The notes: generated from the letters alone by a model not told the origin. 52,636 nucleotides of DNA from Roseibium sp. MMSF_3544 (GCF_030732845.1 NZ_JASHKA010000034.1:1-52636); one strand, 5' to 3'; shown: positions 28,563 to 37,678, counted from the first letter of the stretch. A program made the numbers and translations.

Positions 28563-29999
28563 ATGCAGTTATTTGAATCGTTTTTCGGTTTGATCGGCGA
28601 TCTGACATGGGGATGGGCGCTGATCCCGTTTCTGGTCATCATCGGCGTATTCTTCACCGTCGTAACAGGCTTCGTCCAAATCAGGTTTTTCCGCAGGATG
28701 TTCCGGGTGCTGTCGTCGAAAAACCAGACTGGTGATCCCAATGCCATTTCGGCCCGTGAAGCGCTGCTCCTGTCGGTCGGCGGGCGGGTTGGTGGCGGCA
28801 ACATCGCAGGTGTTGCCGTCGCGATCACACTCGGTGGTCCGGGTGCCGTGTTCTGGATGTGGGCAATTGCTCTTGTCGGCATGGCGACAAGCCTCATCGA
28901 ATGTTCGCTCGCACAGCTCTACAAGCGCTCCGAAGGAGACGGCACCTATCGCGGCGGTCCCGCGCGGTCCATCATTCACGGTCTGGGCAAGGATTATCGC
29001 TGGCTCGCGGTGCTTTACGCGATCTGCCTGATCGCGTCTTTCGCCTTCGGTTTCAATGCTTTCCAGGGCAACACGGTTGCCGGAGCAGCCGAGGAGAGCC
29101 TCGGCATCGGCCGGCTTTGGACCGGCATTGGCCTGACTGTGATCACCGGCTTGATCGTTTTCGGCGGCATTCACCGGATCGCAAAGGTTGCCGATGTTAT
29201 CGTCCCGATCATGGCTGTCGGCTATATCGCGATGGCCCTGATTGTCATCCTCATCAATGTCACCGAGATCCCAGCGGCGCTCTACATGATTGTTGCCAAC
29301 GCCTTCGGGTTCGAAGAAGCCGTCGGCGGCGGCATGGGTGCCGCGCTGGCGCAGGGGCTCCGCAGAGGTCTTTTCTCCAACGAGGCCGGTCTTGGATCGG
29401 CCCCGAACGTTGCCGCGACCGCGGATGTCCGGCACCCGATCAGCCAGGGGATCACGCAGTCCTTCTCGGTCTTCATCGACACGATCATCATCTGCACCTG
29501 CACGGCGCTGATCATCCTGCTGGGTGATGTCTATACGCCGGGTGACGAGGCGGTTGACGGTATTGTCCTGACCCAGCAGTCGCTCGTGTCTCATCTGGGT
29601 GGATGGACGAGTTACTTCCTGACGGTGGCGATCCTGCTCTTTGCGTTCAGCTCGATCATCTACAACTATTATCTCGGTGAGAACGCCCTGACCTCGATGA
29701 CCGGAAACACAATGGCCGTTCAGGTGCTGCGTGTCCTGGTCATGGGGGTCGTATTCCTCGGCGCGACCGCACCAGGTGCAACAGCAGTGTTCTTCTTCTC
29801 CGATCCCATGATGGGTATTCTGGCGGTGGTGAACCTTCTCGCGCTCATGATGCTGTTCCCGACAGCGAAGAGAATCCTGGACGACTTCAAGGAGCAGATC
29901 AGCGCTGGCGTCGCCCGCCCGGTCTTCAATCCGGACAAGTTCAGCGATCTCGACATCGATCGCACGGCCTGGACCGGGAAAGACCCCGACGCGGACTGA
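28563..29999 (+). CDS. Sodium:alanine symporter (AGCS family)
   Basis: A 478-aa inner-membrane transporter with about ten hydrophobic segments that would bring alanine or glycine in with Na+. Family blocks seen: SVGGRVGGGNIAGVAVAITL (residues about 72-91), FWMWAIALVGMATSLIECSL, GGGMGAALAQGLRRGLFSNE and EAGLGSAPNVAATA. Length is typical. The ATG at 28563 has a GGAGGGGTAG site upstream. Monocistronic, with terminators on both sides. Exact substrate is not decided by sequence. Confidence 0.92.
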   Translation: MQLFESFFGLIGDLTWGWALIPFLVIIGVFFTVVTGFVQIRFFRRMFRVLSSKNQTGDPNAISAREALLLSVGGRVGGGNIAGVAVAITLGGPGAVFWMWAIALVGMATSLIECSLAQLYKRSEGDGTYRGGPARSIIHGLGKDYRWLAVLYAICLIASFAFGFNAFQGNTVAGAAEESLGIGRLWTGIGLTVITGLIVFGGIHRIAKVADVIVPIMAVGYIAMALIVILINVTEIPAALYMIVANAFGFEEAVGGGMGAALAQGLRRGLFSNEAGLGSAPNVAATADVRHPISQGITQSFSVFIDTIIICTCTALIILLGDVYTPGDEAVDGIVLTQQSLVSHLGGWTSYFLTVAILLFAFSSIIYNYYLGENALTSMTGNTMAVQVLRVLVMGVVFLGATAPGATAVFFFSDPMMGILAVVNLLALMMLFPTAKRILDDFKEQISAGVARPVFNPDKFSDLDIDRTAWTGKDPDAD

Positions 30000-30021
30000 C
30001 ATTCCCCGATCAAACAAGAAG

Positions 30022-30050
30022 AAAAAGGCCGGGGCTTCCCCGGCCTTTTT
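30022..30050 (+). terminator. Rho-independent terminator after the symporter gene
   Basis: AAGGCCGGGG-CTTC-CCCGGCCTTTTT with a T run; the A run before it could also serve the opposite strand. Confidence 0.9.
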
Positions 30051-30205
30051 GCTGGGCATCTTTCGGCTCTGCCTAACAAGCTGGTACGCCGTGCCTCTCA
30101 CATCGGGCGTGCTTGTTTCGCAAATTCCGTTTCTCAAAATTGAACGCGAGCTTGTGCCAGCCGGCTCGCGGATTCACTCAAAACTGTCCTCGATCACACC
30201 ATTCC

Positions 30206-30256
30206 GTTAACTTTTGTGACCCGGATTTGGCGGGTTTCTGCGGACAAAAGGTTAAC
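30206..30256. promoter_or_regulatory. GTTAAC inverted repeat upstream of a small gene
   Basis: GTTAACTTTTGT and ACAAAAGGTTAAC form a near-perfect inverted repeat around a 26-base loop. A weak promoter (CGGACA, 17 bases, TATATT, 30241-30269) overlaps its right arm, so it could be an operator for the gene at 30342. The rest of 30051-30341 shows no gene. Confidence 0.35.
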
Positions 30257-30341
30257 GCCTTCCTATATTGGCATGGTGATTGCGACGTTTCAGGCAAGAC
30301 GGCACTGAGCGTGCCATTCTGAAACAACGAGGCGTATTTCT

Positions 30342-30674
30342 GTGCGAGTGAACCCGGTAAGTGCAACAGGCCGTTCCATAGTGAGGCGCCAGCGTCCCTC
30401 TTCGGGAGAGACGCCAGGTGAGCGCCGGACGGACTTTGCCGGATTTCTGCCGCCGCCACCAGAAGCCGAGGTCCGCGCGGAGCAGGATACGTTTTACACG
30501 CACTATCATCCGAATTCGGTCTTTCTGGCCCATCTGATCGCGTCGCGCGAATACGACATCCAGACGCGCCCTCGCCACAAGAGTGTTCCCGAACTGTGTT
30601 CCGACGCCTATCGCGCAACGGCCGCGCTTCCACGCAAGCGCGCCACAGGACACCTGATCAAGACTGATCGCTAG
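30342..30674 (+). CDS. Conserved-type hypothetical protein, 110 aa
   Basis: Function unknown. A small soluble protein: a basic, low-complexity N-terminus (VRRQRPSSGETPGERRTDF), then a proline run and the block FLAHLIASREYDIQTRPRHK. Short proteins with a FLAxLIAxRExxxQTRxRR-like block occur in Rhizobiales, so it is probably real. The start is GTG 30342 (GTG 30348 is also possible). It ends 41 bp before a strong terminator at 30715, so it is a single-gene transcript. Confidence 0.6.
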   Translation: MRVNPVSATGRSIVRRQRPSSGETPGERRTDFAGFLPPPPEAEVRAEQDTFYTHYHPNSVFLAHLIASREYDIQTRPRHKSVPELCSDAYRATAALPRKRATGHLIKTDR

Positions 30675-30714
30675 TCTTTTCAATGAATTTCCAGATGTAC
30701 CACTGGATGACTTG

Positions 30715-30744
30715 GCCCGGAGCATTGCTCCGGGCTTTCTTTTC
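30715..30744 (+). terminator. Rho-independent terminator
   Basis: GCCCGGAGC-ATT-GCTCCGGGC followed by TTTCTTTT; ends the 110-aa gene transcript. Confidence 0.85.
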
Positions 30745-30896
30745 ACGCGCCTCACAAACCCTCGTGAGATTTGCGCAAATGTGACGCTCAGCACAGTATT
30801 CCGTCATCCGGATACCTATATTCATACACAGATCCGGAACACCCCGGACCTCCGACACGATTGGCCACGGACTGGCCCGCCACGGAGTTTTTTGAA

Positions 30897-31217
30897 ATGC
30901 AAGTGACACCTGTTCCCGCCGTCCACGTTCTGCGTGATCGTGAACGTCAGATTGAAACGCCGGCATTTGAGGCCGACTCCGCATCCGCCTCCGGTGGCAA
31001 CTTTGCCGAGATGCCGATGATTCACACCCATGTCGCCTCCGCGGCCCTTCGCGAAAGCTATCACGGTGCGCACGCGGAATATGCTACGCAGTTGCTCGCA
31101 GGCGGCGATCCGTACGGCCGGACCCCGTTGGACCAGCAACTCCACGCGCAACAATATGCGTCAGCTACCGCTTATGAAGACGATGAGCGGAGCCACACGA
31201 TCTCGCTATCTGCCTGA
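30897..31217 (+). CDS. Hypothetical protein, 106 aa
   Basis: A small acidic protein without signal or membrane segments; notable blocks are MIHTHVASAALRESYHGAHA and GGDPYGRTPLDQQLHAQQYA. No family recognised. ATG 30897 has GGAG nine bases upstream. It is convergent with the multicopper oxidase gene, 6 bp away. A longer reading from 30771 has no ribosome site. Confidence 0.5.
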   Translation: MQVTPVPAVHVLRDRERQIETPAFEADSASASGGNFAEMPMIHTHVASAALRESYHGAHAEYATQLLAGGDPYGRTPLDQQLHAQQYASATAYEDDERSHTISLSA

Positions 31218-31223
31218 GCCCGA

Positions 31224-32609
31224 TCAGCTTTCGATGCGCAGGAAACCGGTGAGACCGGTTTTCTGATGCTCGATCACGTGGCAATGGAACGCCCAGTCAC
31301 CGGGATTATCCGCAACCAGCGCCACATCCATCGTTTCTTCCGACAAGAGCAGCGCCGTATCGGTCACGAACGGCGGCAGTTCGCGTTTGTTCGACCTGAG
31401 AAGTTGAAACGAAACGCCATGAAGATGAATGGGGTGAGCATTCGGCGTCTCGTTTCGCAGTCTCAGCACATAGGTCTTGCCCAGTTTCATCGTCGCAAGC
31501 GGATCGAACGGGCCCGGCAGATCCCCCGGCCACGCCTTGCGATTGATTGACCAGAACGTATAACCGAGCGACCCGCAAATGCTGGGTTGCGGCGCATCGC
31601 CTTCCGGCGACCAGCCGAAAACGAACTCCAACACCTCGGCGTTGCCCAGATCAGGTTCTGGAACCGGATTTGAGGTCAAGGGCTTCAATTCACGCAAATC
31701 GCGACGAGCGCTGGCGCCTCTCGGAAAGAATTTTGCGAGAACCCTCTGATCGAATTTCTTTTTCAGGATGAGACTGACGTCGTCGCCTTCGCTGTCCGGA
31801 ACCCGCAAGGCGATATCGGCGCGTTGACCAGGCGACAGGACGATATCTTTTGCCGGCAACGGCGCGGGCAAAGGATTTGAGTCGATCGCGATGACATGTG
31901 CCTCGGCACCCTCAATCTCGTAGGCGCCGACGCGGGTCACGTCGGTTACGACAAGTCGCAGCCGCACGAGGCTGCCCGCGTCCAGTTCGAAAACAGGGTC
32001 GACCTGCCAGTTCACCGTCGAGACTGTCCCAAGCGTTCCGCCTCTGGCCGCGTTCCTTGCCTTGAACAGATTGATGAACTGGCCGTCGCCGCCAAGCCGG
32101 AAATCCCGGATGTTCAGGGGCAGATCGCGATCAAAGCCCGGATCCTCAGCGTCCTCAACGATCATCACTCCGGTCATTCCACGCGCCATCTGCTCGAGCG
32201 TGTTGCAATGGGGGTGGTACCAGAAGGTGCCCGCATCCGGTGGTGTGAATTCGTACCGGAACGATTGTCCGGCCTCGATCGGATGCTGTGTGAGGTAGGG
32301 CACCCCGTCCATGGCGTTGGCAATTCTCAAGCCATGCCAGTGGACAACCGAAGCTTCATCGAGCTTGTTGGTCACATCGATCGACGTCTTGTCACCCTGC
32401 TTGAACCGCAGCACCGGCGGTGGACCGTCGGGAGAAAAACTCATCATGCCTTTCGTGACAGTATCCGGCAGGATGCTGTGGTTGAGGGACGACATGGTGA
32501 GAGCATGGCTTGCCGCCAGAGCATGACTTGCTGCAAAGCCGCCGGCGGCGAAGGCCGACAAGGTTCCGGCAGTGCCAAGAAGGACTTCACGCCTCGATAA
32601 TCCGGGCAT
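31224..32609 (-). CDS. Multicopper oxidase, Tat-exported
   Basis: A periplasmic laccase-like oxidase of 461 aa that would oxidise Cu(I), Fe/Mn or phenolics using O2. The N-terminus has a twin-arginine signal (SRREVLLGTAGTLSAFAAGG). All four copper motifs are present: HWHGLRIANAMDG, TFWYHPHCNT, HPIHLHGVSFQLL and HCHVIEHQKTGL; the last has a Leu axial position at the type 1 copper. The three-cupredoxin arrangement fits the FtsP/CumA-like group. Start ATG 32609 is chosen because GAGG lies six bases upstream; the upstream in-frame ATGs lack such a site. A candidate FNR/FixK box lies about 75 bp upstream. Confidence 0.92.
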   Translation of the reverse strand: MPGLSRREVLLGTAGTLSAFAAGGFAASHALAASHALTMSSLNHSILPDTVTKGMMSFSPDGPPPVLRFKQGDKTSIDVTNKLDEASVVHWHGLRIANAMDGVPYLTQHPIEAGQSFRYEFTPPDAGTFWYHPHCNTLEQMARGMTGVMIVEDAEDPGFDRDLPLNIRDFRLGGDGQFINLFKARNAARGGTLGTVSTVNWQVDPVFELDAGSLVRLRLVVTDVTRVGAYEIEGAEAHVIAIDSNPLPAPLPAKDIVLSPGQRADIALRVPDSEGDDVSLILKKKFDQRVLAKFFPRGASARRDLRELKPLTSNPVPEPDLGNAEVLEFVFGWSPEGDAPQPSICGSLGYTFWSINRKAWPGDLPGPFDPLATMKLGKTYVLRLRNETPNAHPIHLHGVSFQLLRSNKRELPPFVTDTALLLSEETMDVALVADNPGDWAFHCHVIEHQKTGLTGFLRIES

Positions 32610-32681
32610 CTTTTTCCTCATGTGTTTCGGGCGCGTCCAGTTGGACTCAATACCTGTTACCCGGAACACACAAGGTCATTA

Positions 32682-32695
32682 ATGACGCAGGTCAA
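32682..32695 (-). promoter_or_regulatory. Candidate FNR/FixK-type box upstream of the multicopper oxidase
   Basis: On the minus strand it reads TTGAC-CTGC-GTCAT, one mismatch from the TTGAC-N4-GTCAA consensus. It overlaps the stop codon of the upstream gamma-glutamyltransferase gene. Confidence 0.35.
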
Positions 32696-34317
32696 TAACC
32701 TGCAGCATGTCCGTCTTTGCGCGGGTCGGACCCTGCCGTCAGAAGCGAGCGCGCCCTGTCGATCATGATGGCCTGACTGCCACCGATCGGAGCCGGCGCC
32801 GGAACCACATTGTGTCCAAGTGCCCTCAGTCCCTCGACGGTCGATGCCGGGACCAGCCGCTCCGCCTGCAGATCATGGCTCGTCATGTCGAAGAACATGC
32901 GAGGGAAGTCGATCGCCGCCTGAACGTCCATACCGTAGTCGATGATATTGGTGAGCAGATGCGCATGCCCGCAGGCCTGGTACTGCCCGCCCATAACGCC
33001 GAAGGAAAGCCATGGTGAACCGTCTTTCAGAACCATGGCCGGGATAATTGTGTGCAGTGGGCGCTTTCCGCCGTCGATGGAATTCGCGTGCCCCGGCGCA
33101 GCGCGGAAAGCCTTGCCGCGGCAATGAAGCAGGACGCCGCTGTCCGGCGCAACGATACCGCAACCGAAATCGCTGAAAAGCGAGTTGATGAAGGAGACGG
33201 AAAGCCCATCCTTGTCGACCACCGTCAGATAAACCGTATCAGTCTGCGGGCTGAGCGCAGCTTCCGGCACGAGCACCATCCGCCTGTCGCGGGAAACCTG
33301 CCTCGCGAGCTGCTCGATGTAATCCGAACCGATCAGGCGGGTGTGGCAGATATCCATATGACCCGGATCGGTTACAAACTTGTCCCGCACCGCGTAGGCG
33401 ATCCGGGCCGCTTCCATTTCCAGATGGAAGCGTTCTGCACCAAACGGATCGAGGCTTTCCAGATCGAACGTTTCAAGTATCCCAAGCATGACAAGAGCGA
33501 TCACGCCCTGACCGTTGGGCGGCAGCTCGGCGACCGTGTGTCCCTTGTAGTCCCGAACGACCGGTGACACCGCAGTGGTATGGCAGGCGGCCAGATCATC
33601 TTCTGTCATGAGACCGCCGCGCGCCTGAAGCGCCGCGACGATATCGCGGGCAATCTCGCCCGAGTAGAAGGCATCTGCGCCGCCTTCGGCAATCTTCTCC
33701 AGCGTGCCGGCAAGATGCGGATATTTCAGGATCGTACCGGGCCGGGGCGCTTCACCCTGGATCAGGTATCGCGCTGCCGAAACCTCGTCGCCGCTCAGCT
33801 TCTCAACATTTTGTGCCCAGTCCCGCGCAACGCGAGGCGCAACCGGAAAGCCTTCGCGGGCATAGCCGATCGCCCGTTTGAACAGATCCTTGAACGTGCG
33901 CGTTCCATGGGCTTTCAAAAGCGTTTCCCATGCCCGAACGGCGCCCGGCACAGTGACAGAATGCGGCGACGTGTCGGTGATCTCTTCAACGCCGAGTTCG
34001 GCCAACCGTTGCGGGGTCGCGGCCCGCGGTGCCGCGCCGGATCCGTTGAAGCCTGTCAGGCGCCCGTCAGGCTCGGTGACAATTGCAAAACAGTCACCGC
34101 CGATGCCTGTCATGTGCGGCTCGACCACACATTGCACGGCGACGGCCGCAATCGCGGCGTCCACCGCGTTTCCGCCTTCTTGCAGGATCTCAAGTGCCGC
34201 GCTGGTCGCCAGGGGGTGAGACGTCGCCGCTGCTGCATTGCGCGCATAAACCGGGGACCGGCCCGGCGCCTCAAAGTCACGCTTCACTGAATTTCTCCCG
34301 CCCGAATTGCTCGTCAT
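32692..34317 (-). CDS. ggt: Gamma-glutamyltransferase family protein
   Basis: A 541-aa Ntn-hydrolase of the gamma-glutamyltransferase family, normally cutting gamma-glutamyl bonds such as glutathione and self-cleaving before a threonine. Seen: N-terminal GGNAVDAAIAAVAVQCVVEP and GIGGDCFAIV, and the maturation site DTVYLTVVD (the first T aligns with the catalytic Thr of TTHYSVVD). No signal peptide is visible, so it may act in the cytoplasm, as with amide hydrolases of this family that act on other substrates. Start at 34317 (MTSNSGGRN) with GGAACAA upstream; ATG 34356 is an alternative. Confidence 0.85.
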   Translation of the reverse strand: MTSNSGGRNSVKRDFEAPGRSPVYARNAAAATSHPLATSAALEILQEGGNAVDAAIAAVAVQCVVEPHMTGIGGDCFAIVTEPDGRLTGFNGSGAAPRAATPQRLAELGVEEITDTSPHSVTVPGAVRAWETLLKAHGTRTFKDLFKRAIGYAREGFPVAPRVARDWAQNVEKLSGDEVSAARYLIQGEAPRPGTILKYPHLAGTLEKIAEGGADAFYSGEIARDIVAALQARGGLMTEDDLAACHTTAVSPVVRDYKGHTVAELPPNGQGVIALVMLGILETFDLESLDPFGAERFHLEMEAARIAYAVRDKFVTDPGHMDICHTRLIGSDYIEQLARQVSRDRRMVLVPEAALSPQTDTVYLTVVDKDGLSVSFINSLFSDFGCGIVAPDSGVLLHCRGKAFRAAPGHANSIDGGKRPLHTIIPAMVLKDGSPWLSFGVMGGQYQACGHAHLLTNIIDYGMDVQAAIDFPRMFFDMTSHDLQAERLVPASTVEGLRALGHNVVPAPAPIGGSQAIMIDRARSLLTAGSDPRKDGHAAGY

Positions 34318-34638
34318 TTGTTCCAATACGCCGCAGATGTTTCTCGGCGATGCCACCTATTCGCCGGTTCCCCGTTCTGCTACATCAACGGATGATCAAT
34401 CGATAACCGATTGAACAACCCAACGTTGATCGGCCTCAGAATGCCAGATCATAGTGCGTTCAGTCGGACACACGATGTTCTGGCAAGTCCTGATTTCGGG
34501 CAGCACCTTAAGGAGAAGCGAGCCGAGGCGCAAACGAGGATGTCTGCATTTTCGAGATCTGCCCGCCTGCCTCATGGCATCTCAAAAGGATGCGCCCAGC
34601 CGATACGTCGTTATGAACCTTCAAAAGGATAACAATCA
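34318..34638. other. Divergent intergenic region between ggt and the DUF336 gene
   Basis: About 320 bp without a convincing gene. It contains the palindrome at 34396-34414 and should hold promoters for both flanking genes. Confidence 0.5.
34396..34414. promoter_or_regulatory. Perfect 7-bp inverted repeat, candidate operator
   Basis: TCAATCG-ATAAC-CGATTGA. The size fits a dimeric regulator such as a GntR or IclR family member. It lies midway between two divergent genes; the regulator is not adjacent. Confidence 0.4.
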
Positions 34639-35073
34639 ATGGCAAATGGCATTTCACTTTCAACGGCGGAGACCATCACTTCTGCCGCATTTGCAAAGGC
34701 CGCGGAGCTCGGCCTCAAGCCTTTGACGGTCGCTGTTCTCGATGCCGGCGGACATACGGTCATCCTCAAGCGCCAGGACGGTGCATCGAACCTGCGTCCT
34801 GAAATCGCAACCGGCAAGGCAAATGGCGCGCTCGCCGTCGGCACGGGCACAAGGTGGCTGAACGCCAATGCAGAAACGCGCCCGCATTTTGTCAATGCGC
34901 TGAACGGCGTTGCCGGCGGCAACATCGTACCGGTACCGGGTGGCGTGCTCATCAAGAATGAAGCCGGCGAAACGCTCGGCGCTGTCGGCATCACCGGTGA
35001 TACATCCGAAAATGACGAGACCTGTGCCGTCGCCGGGATTGAAACGGTCGGACTGGTTCCGGATTGCGGCTGA
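34639..35073 (+). CDS. GlcG/HbpS family heme-binding protein (DUF336)
   Basis: A 144-aa cytoplasmic protein of the GlcG/HbpS (DUF336) family. Blocks: AVLDAGGHTVILKRQDGA (about residues 33-50), GNIVPVPGGVLIKNEAGETLGAVGITG and a C-terminal DETCAVAGIETVGL. Some members bind heme; many sit beside catabolic or redox genes without known activity. Start ATG 34639 has AAAGGAT upstream. Single gene, divergent from ggt across the palindrome. Confidence 0.88.
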   Translation: MANGISLSTAETITSAAFAKAAELGLKPLTVAVLDAGGHTVILKRQDGASNLRPEIATGKANGALAVGTGTRWLNANAETRPHFVNALNGVAGGNIVPVPGGVLIKNEAGETLGAVGITGDTSENDETCAVAGIETVGLVPDCG

Positions 35074-35106
35074 CGGGGACGGCTTTCCGTCAGTGTGGCT
35101 GGTGCT

Positions 35107-35601
35107 CTAGAGCGCCTTCCTGAAGATGTCGAGACCACCGCTGCCCGTCTTCAATTTATCTTGAAACGCCCAGTGTCGGCGCACAAAAAGGGATTGCGCC
35201 GACGCAGTTGATGCGAAGATCTCTGCATGTCCGAGCCGTCTGGCCTCTGCCTCCGCCGCGGCGACAAGCTCGGTGCCGATCCCGGATCGGCGCAACAAGT
35301 CTGGAACGAGAAGCGCCGTCAGCCAGACCCCCGAATATCGTTCAGAGCCGGGTGAGTTGGATCTGAGGGAAACCGTCCCGACCGGTTCTAAAGACCTGTT
35401 CAGAGCGACAAGACACCGCGGCAGGACAGGGTCGCTCAAGAGGCAGCTGCGTAGATCCGAGAGTGCATCGCCCGGACCAGTCGGACCATACCAGCCGGGC
35501 CATTCCGCGATGTACCAGTGCCTGAGACGGTCGATCGCTTCAGGCACGGTTTCCAATGCTGCAATGCGACGTTCATCGCGCCGCGGCAACGTCGCGGACA
35601 T
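35107..35601 (-). CDS. GNAT family N-acetyltransferase
   Basis: A 164-aa acetyltransferase-fold protein. The acetyl-CoA site is LLVPDLLRRSGIGTELVAAA with the R/Q-x-x-G-x-G/A pattern, followed by ARRLGHAEIFASTAS and FVRRHWAFQ. Substrate unknown. It starts 11 bp after the PhaR stop and in the same direction, so it is probably translated from the phaR transcript. Confidence 0.85.
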   Translation of the reverse strand: MSATLPRRDERRIAALETVPEAIDRLRHWYIAEWPGWYGPTGPGDALSDLRSCLLSDPVLPRCLVALNRSLEPVGTVSLRSNSPGSERYSGVWLTALLVPDLLRRSGIGTELVAAAEAEARRLGHAEIFASTASAQSLFVRRHWAFQDKLKTGSGGLDIFRKAL

Positions 35602-35612
35602 GGTCGCAAGGA

Positions 35613-36206
35613 TCAGGACTTGTCGGAAAGCTGATTGATCTTCTTTTGCATTTCCTCAAGCTGCCGCTTCATGTCATCGAGGTCGCCAGCGTCGGACTTC
35701 TCCGGCTTGGCAGCATCCGGCGTCGCTCCTGCATTTGCAGAAGTGCCTGATTCTCCGGTCGGAAACGGCATGAACATCTTCATCGCGCGTTCAAACATTT
35801 CCGTGTTGCGCTTGACCTGGTCTTCAATCGCTTCAAAGGCGGTTGCCCCGAATGCTTCGCTCATCTGCGAGCGCAGTTTTTCCTGTTCTTTTGTGAGCGA
35901 TGTCATCGAGTATTCCAGGAAACTCGGCACAAGCCCCTGCATGCTGTCGCCGTAAAACCGGATCAGCTGACGCAGGAATGCGACCGGAAGCAAGTTTTGC
36001 CCCTTGCCTTCCTGTTCGAAAATGATCTGGGTCAGCACCGAGCGGGTAATGTCTTCGCCCGTCTTGGCGTCGTAGACTACAAAGTCCTCTTCTCCCTTCA
36101 CCATCACCGCCAGGTCCTCAAGCGTGACATAGGTGCTGGTGCCCGTGTTGTAGAGCCGCCTGTTGGCGTACTTCTTGATGATTGTCGGCTCACTCGTCTT
36201 GGCCAT
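35613..36206 (-). CDS. phaR: PHA synthesis repressor PhaR
   Basis: A 197-aa regulator that binds polyhydroxybutyrate and DNA to control granule-protein genes. The N-terminal DNA-binding part begins MAKTSEPTIIKKYANRRLYN and continues to TLEDLAVMVKGEEDFVVYDA; the middle block is VLTQIIFEQEGKGQNLLPVA. The C-terminus is low complexity with a coiled coil that starts KSDAGDLDDMKRQLEEMQKK. The start ATG 36206 is the family-typical one; a longer frame to 36269 is not supported. Divergent from phaA-phaB, which it likely controls. Confidence 0.95.
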   Translation of the reverse strand: MAKTSEPTIIKKYANRRLYNTGTSTYVTLEDLAVMVKGEEDFVVYDAKTGEDITRSVLTQIIFEQEGKGQNLLPVAFLRQLIRFYGDSMQGLVPSFLEYSMTSLTKEQEKLRSQMSEAFGATAFEAIEDQVKRNTEMFERAMKMFMPFPTGESGTSANAGATPDAAKPEKSDAGDLDDMKRQLEEMQKKINQLSDKS

Positions 36207-36386
36207 TCGTCGTTTCCGCCTATCAGCCTTGTTTCCCATTTGACGACAAGGCCTTCGCAGGCTTGTCATCTCCTCCGACTAAGAGACTAAGCCAATCGTA
36301 TCGGATCGTGCCACTCTTTTTATGTGCGCCGACGAAAGGATTATGCCGCAAACGCGAAAAGAGGGCTCCGATAAGGGGTGATACGG

Positions 36387-36415
36387 TTGACACGATACAG
36401 AGGGCGGTTTCTAGT
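36387..36415 (+). promoter_or_regulatory. Sigma-70-type promoter for phaA
   Basis: TTGACA, 17 bases, TCTAGT, about 80 bp before the phaA start. The spacing is ideal and the -35 is consensus. Confidence 0.55.
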
Positions 36416-36496
36416 CCTTTGCATCGTTAAGGATCAAAGGTGCCCTTAAGGGACCAACCTTCTGCGGCCATCCGGCCCCAAGTTCTGGAGAGTAGA

Positions 36497-37678
36497 ATGA
36501 GCGCTTCCACCGATATCGTCATTGTCAGCGCGACCCGCACACCCGTTGGATCTTTCAACGGATCCTTCGCAAATACCCCGGCCGATGATCTGGGTGCCAT
36601 CGTCATGAAAGCCGCCATGGAACAGGCCGGTGTTGAAGGCGGTGACATTGACGAAGTCGTCTTCGGTCAGGTGCTGACCGCCGCCCAGGGTCAGAACCCG
36701 GCGCGCCAGGCCGCGATCAAGGCCGGCATCCCGGACGGCTCGACCGCATGGACGTTGAATCAGGTGTGTGGCTCCGGTTTGCGCACCGTTGCTATTGCAG
36801 CGCAACAGATCCAGACAGGCGATGCCAGCATCATGATGGCAGGCGGCCAGGAAAACATGTCGCTTTCTCCGCACGCAGCCTACATGCGCAGCGGTTACAA
36901 GATGGGCGACTACAAGATGATCGACACGATGATCAAGGATGGTCTGTGGGACGCCTTTAACGGCTACCACATGGGCCAGACCGCTGAGAACGTCGCCGAG
37001 AAGTGGCAGATCAACCGCGAACAGCAGGACGAATTCGCAGTCGCCTCCCAGAACAAGGCGGAAGCAGCCCAGAAGGCCGGCAAGTTCAAGGACGAGATCA
37101 CACCGGTCACGGTGAAGGAGCGCAAATCCGAGCGTGTTGTCGAGGACGATGAATATATCCGCCACGGCGCGACGCTCGAAAGCGTCGCCAAGCTGCGTCC
37201 GGCCTTCACCAAGGAAGGATCTGTGACCGCTGCAAACGCGTCGGGCATCAATGACGGCGCTGCCGCGCTGGTGGTTATGAGCGCGGCGGAAGCCGAAAAG
37301 CGTGGCCTGACACCGCTTGCACGGATCGCGTCCTGGGCCACCGCTGGTGTTGATCCCGCAATCATGGGCTCCGGCCCGATCCCGGCGTCGCGCAAGGCGC
37401 TCGAGAAAGCCGGCTGGGCGGCGTCCGATCTCGATCTCGTGGAAGCCAACGAAGCCTTCGCCGCTCAGGCCTGTGCGGTAAACAAGGACATGGGCTGGAA
37501 CCCGGACATCGTCAACGTCAACGGCGGCGCTATCGCAATCGGTCACCCGATCGGCGCGTCCGGCGCCCGCATTCTGACGACGCTGCTGCACGAAATGGGC
37601 CGCCGTGACGCCAAGAAGGGCCTTGCCACGCTTTGCATCGGCGGCGGCATGGGCGTTGCCATGTGCCTGGAACGGTAA
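36497..37678 (+). CDS. phaA: Acetyl-CoA acetyltransferase (beta-ketothiolase)
   Basis: A 393-aa thiolase joining two acetyl-CoA to acetoacetyl-CoA for polyhydroxybutyrate. Seen: active Cys in NQVCGSGLRT (about residue 88), NGGAIAIGHPIGASGAR and the C-terminal CIGGGMGVAMCLE with the second catalytic Cys. The start ATG 36497 follows GGAGAG; the frame open from 36440 has no good start signal. First gene of phaA-phaB; no phaC synthase gene is in the window. Confidence 0.97.
   Translation: MSASTDIVIVSATRTPVGSFNGSFANTPADDLGAIVMKAAMEQAGVEGGDIDEVVFGQVLTAAQGQNPARQAAIKAGIPDGSTAWTLNQVCGSGLRTVAIAAQQIQTGDASIMMAGGQENMSLSPHAAYMRSGYKMGDYKMIDTMIKDGLWDAFNGYHMGQTAENVAEKWQINREQQDEFAVASQNKAEAAQKAGKFKDEITPVTVKERKSERVVEDDEYIRHGATLESVAKLRPAFTKEGSVTAANASGINDGAAALVVMSAAEAEKRGLTPLARIASWATAGVDPAIMGSGPIPASRKALEKAGWAASDLDLVEANEAFAAQACAVNKDMGWNPDIVNVNGGAIAIGHPIGASGARILTTLLHEMGRRDAKKGLATLCIGGGMGVAMCLER

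Noticed and set aside
28569..30137. Long minus-strand frame (522 codons) opposite the symporter
   Set aside because: Shadow of a high-GC gene; composition is rich in R, D, E and H without domains, and the plus strand encodes a clear transporter.
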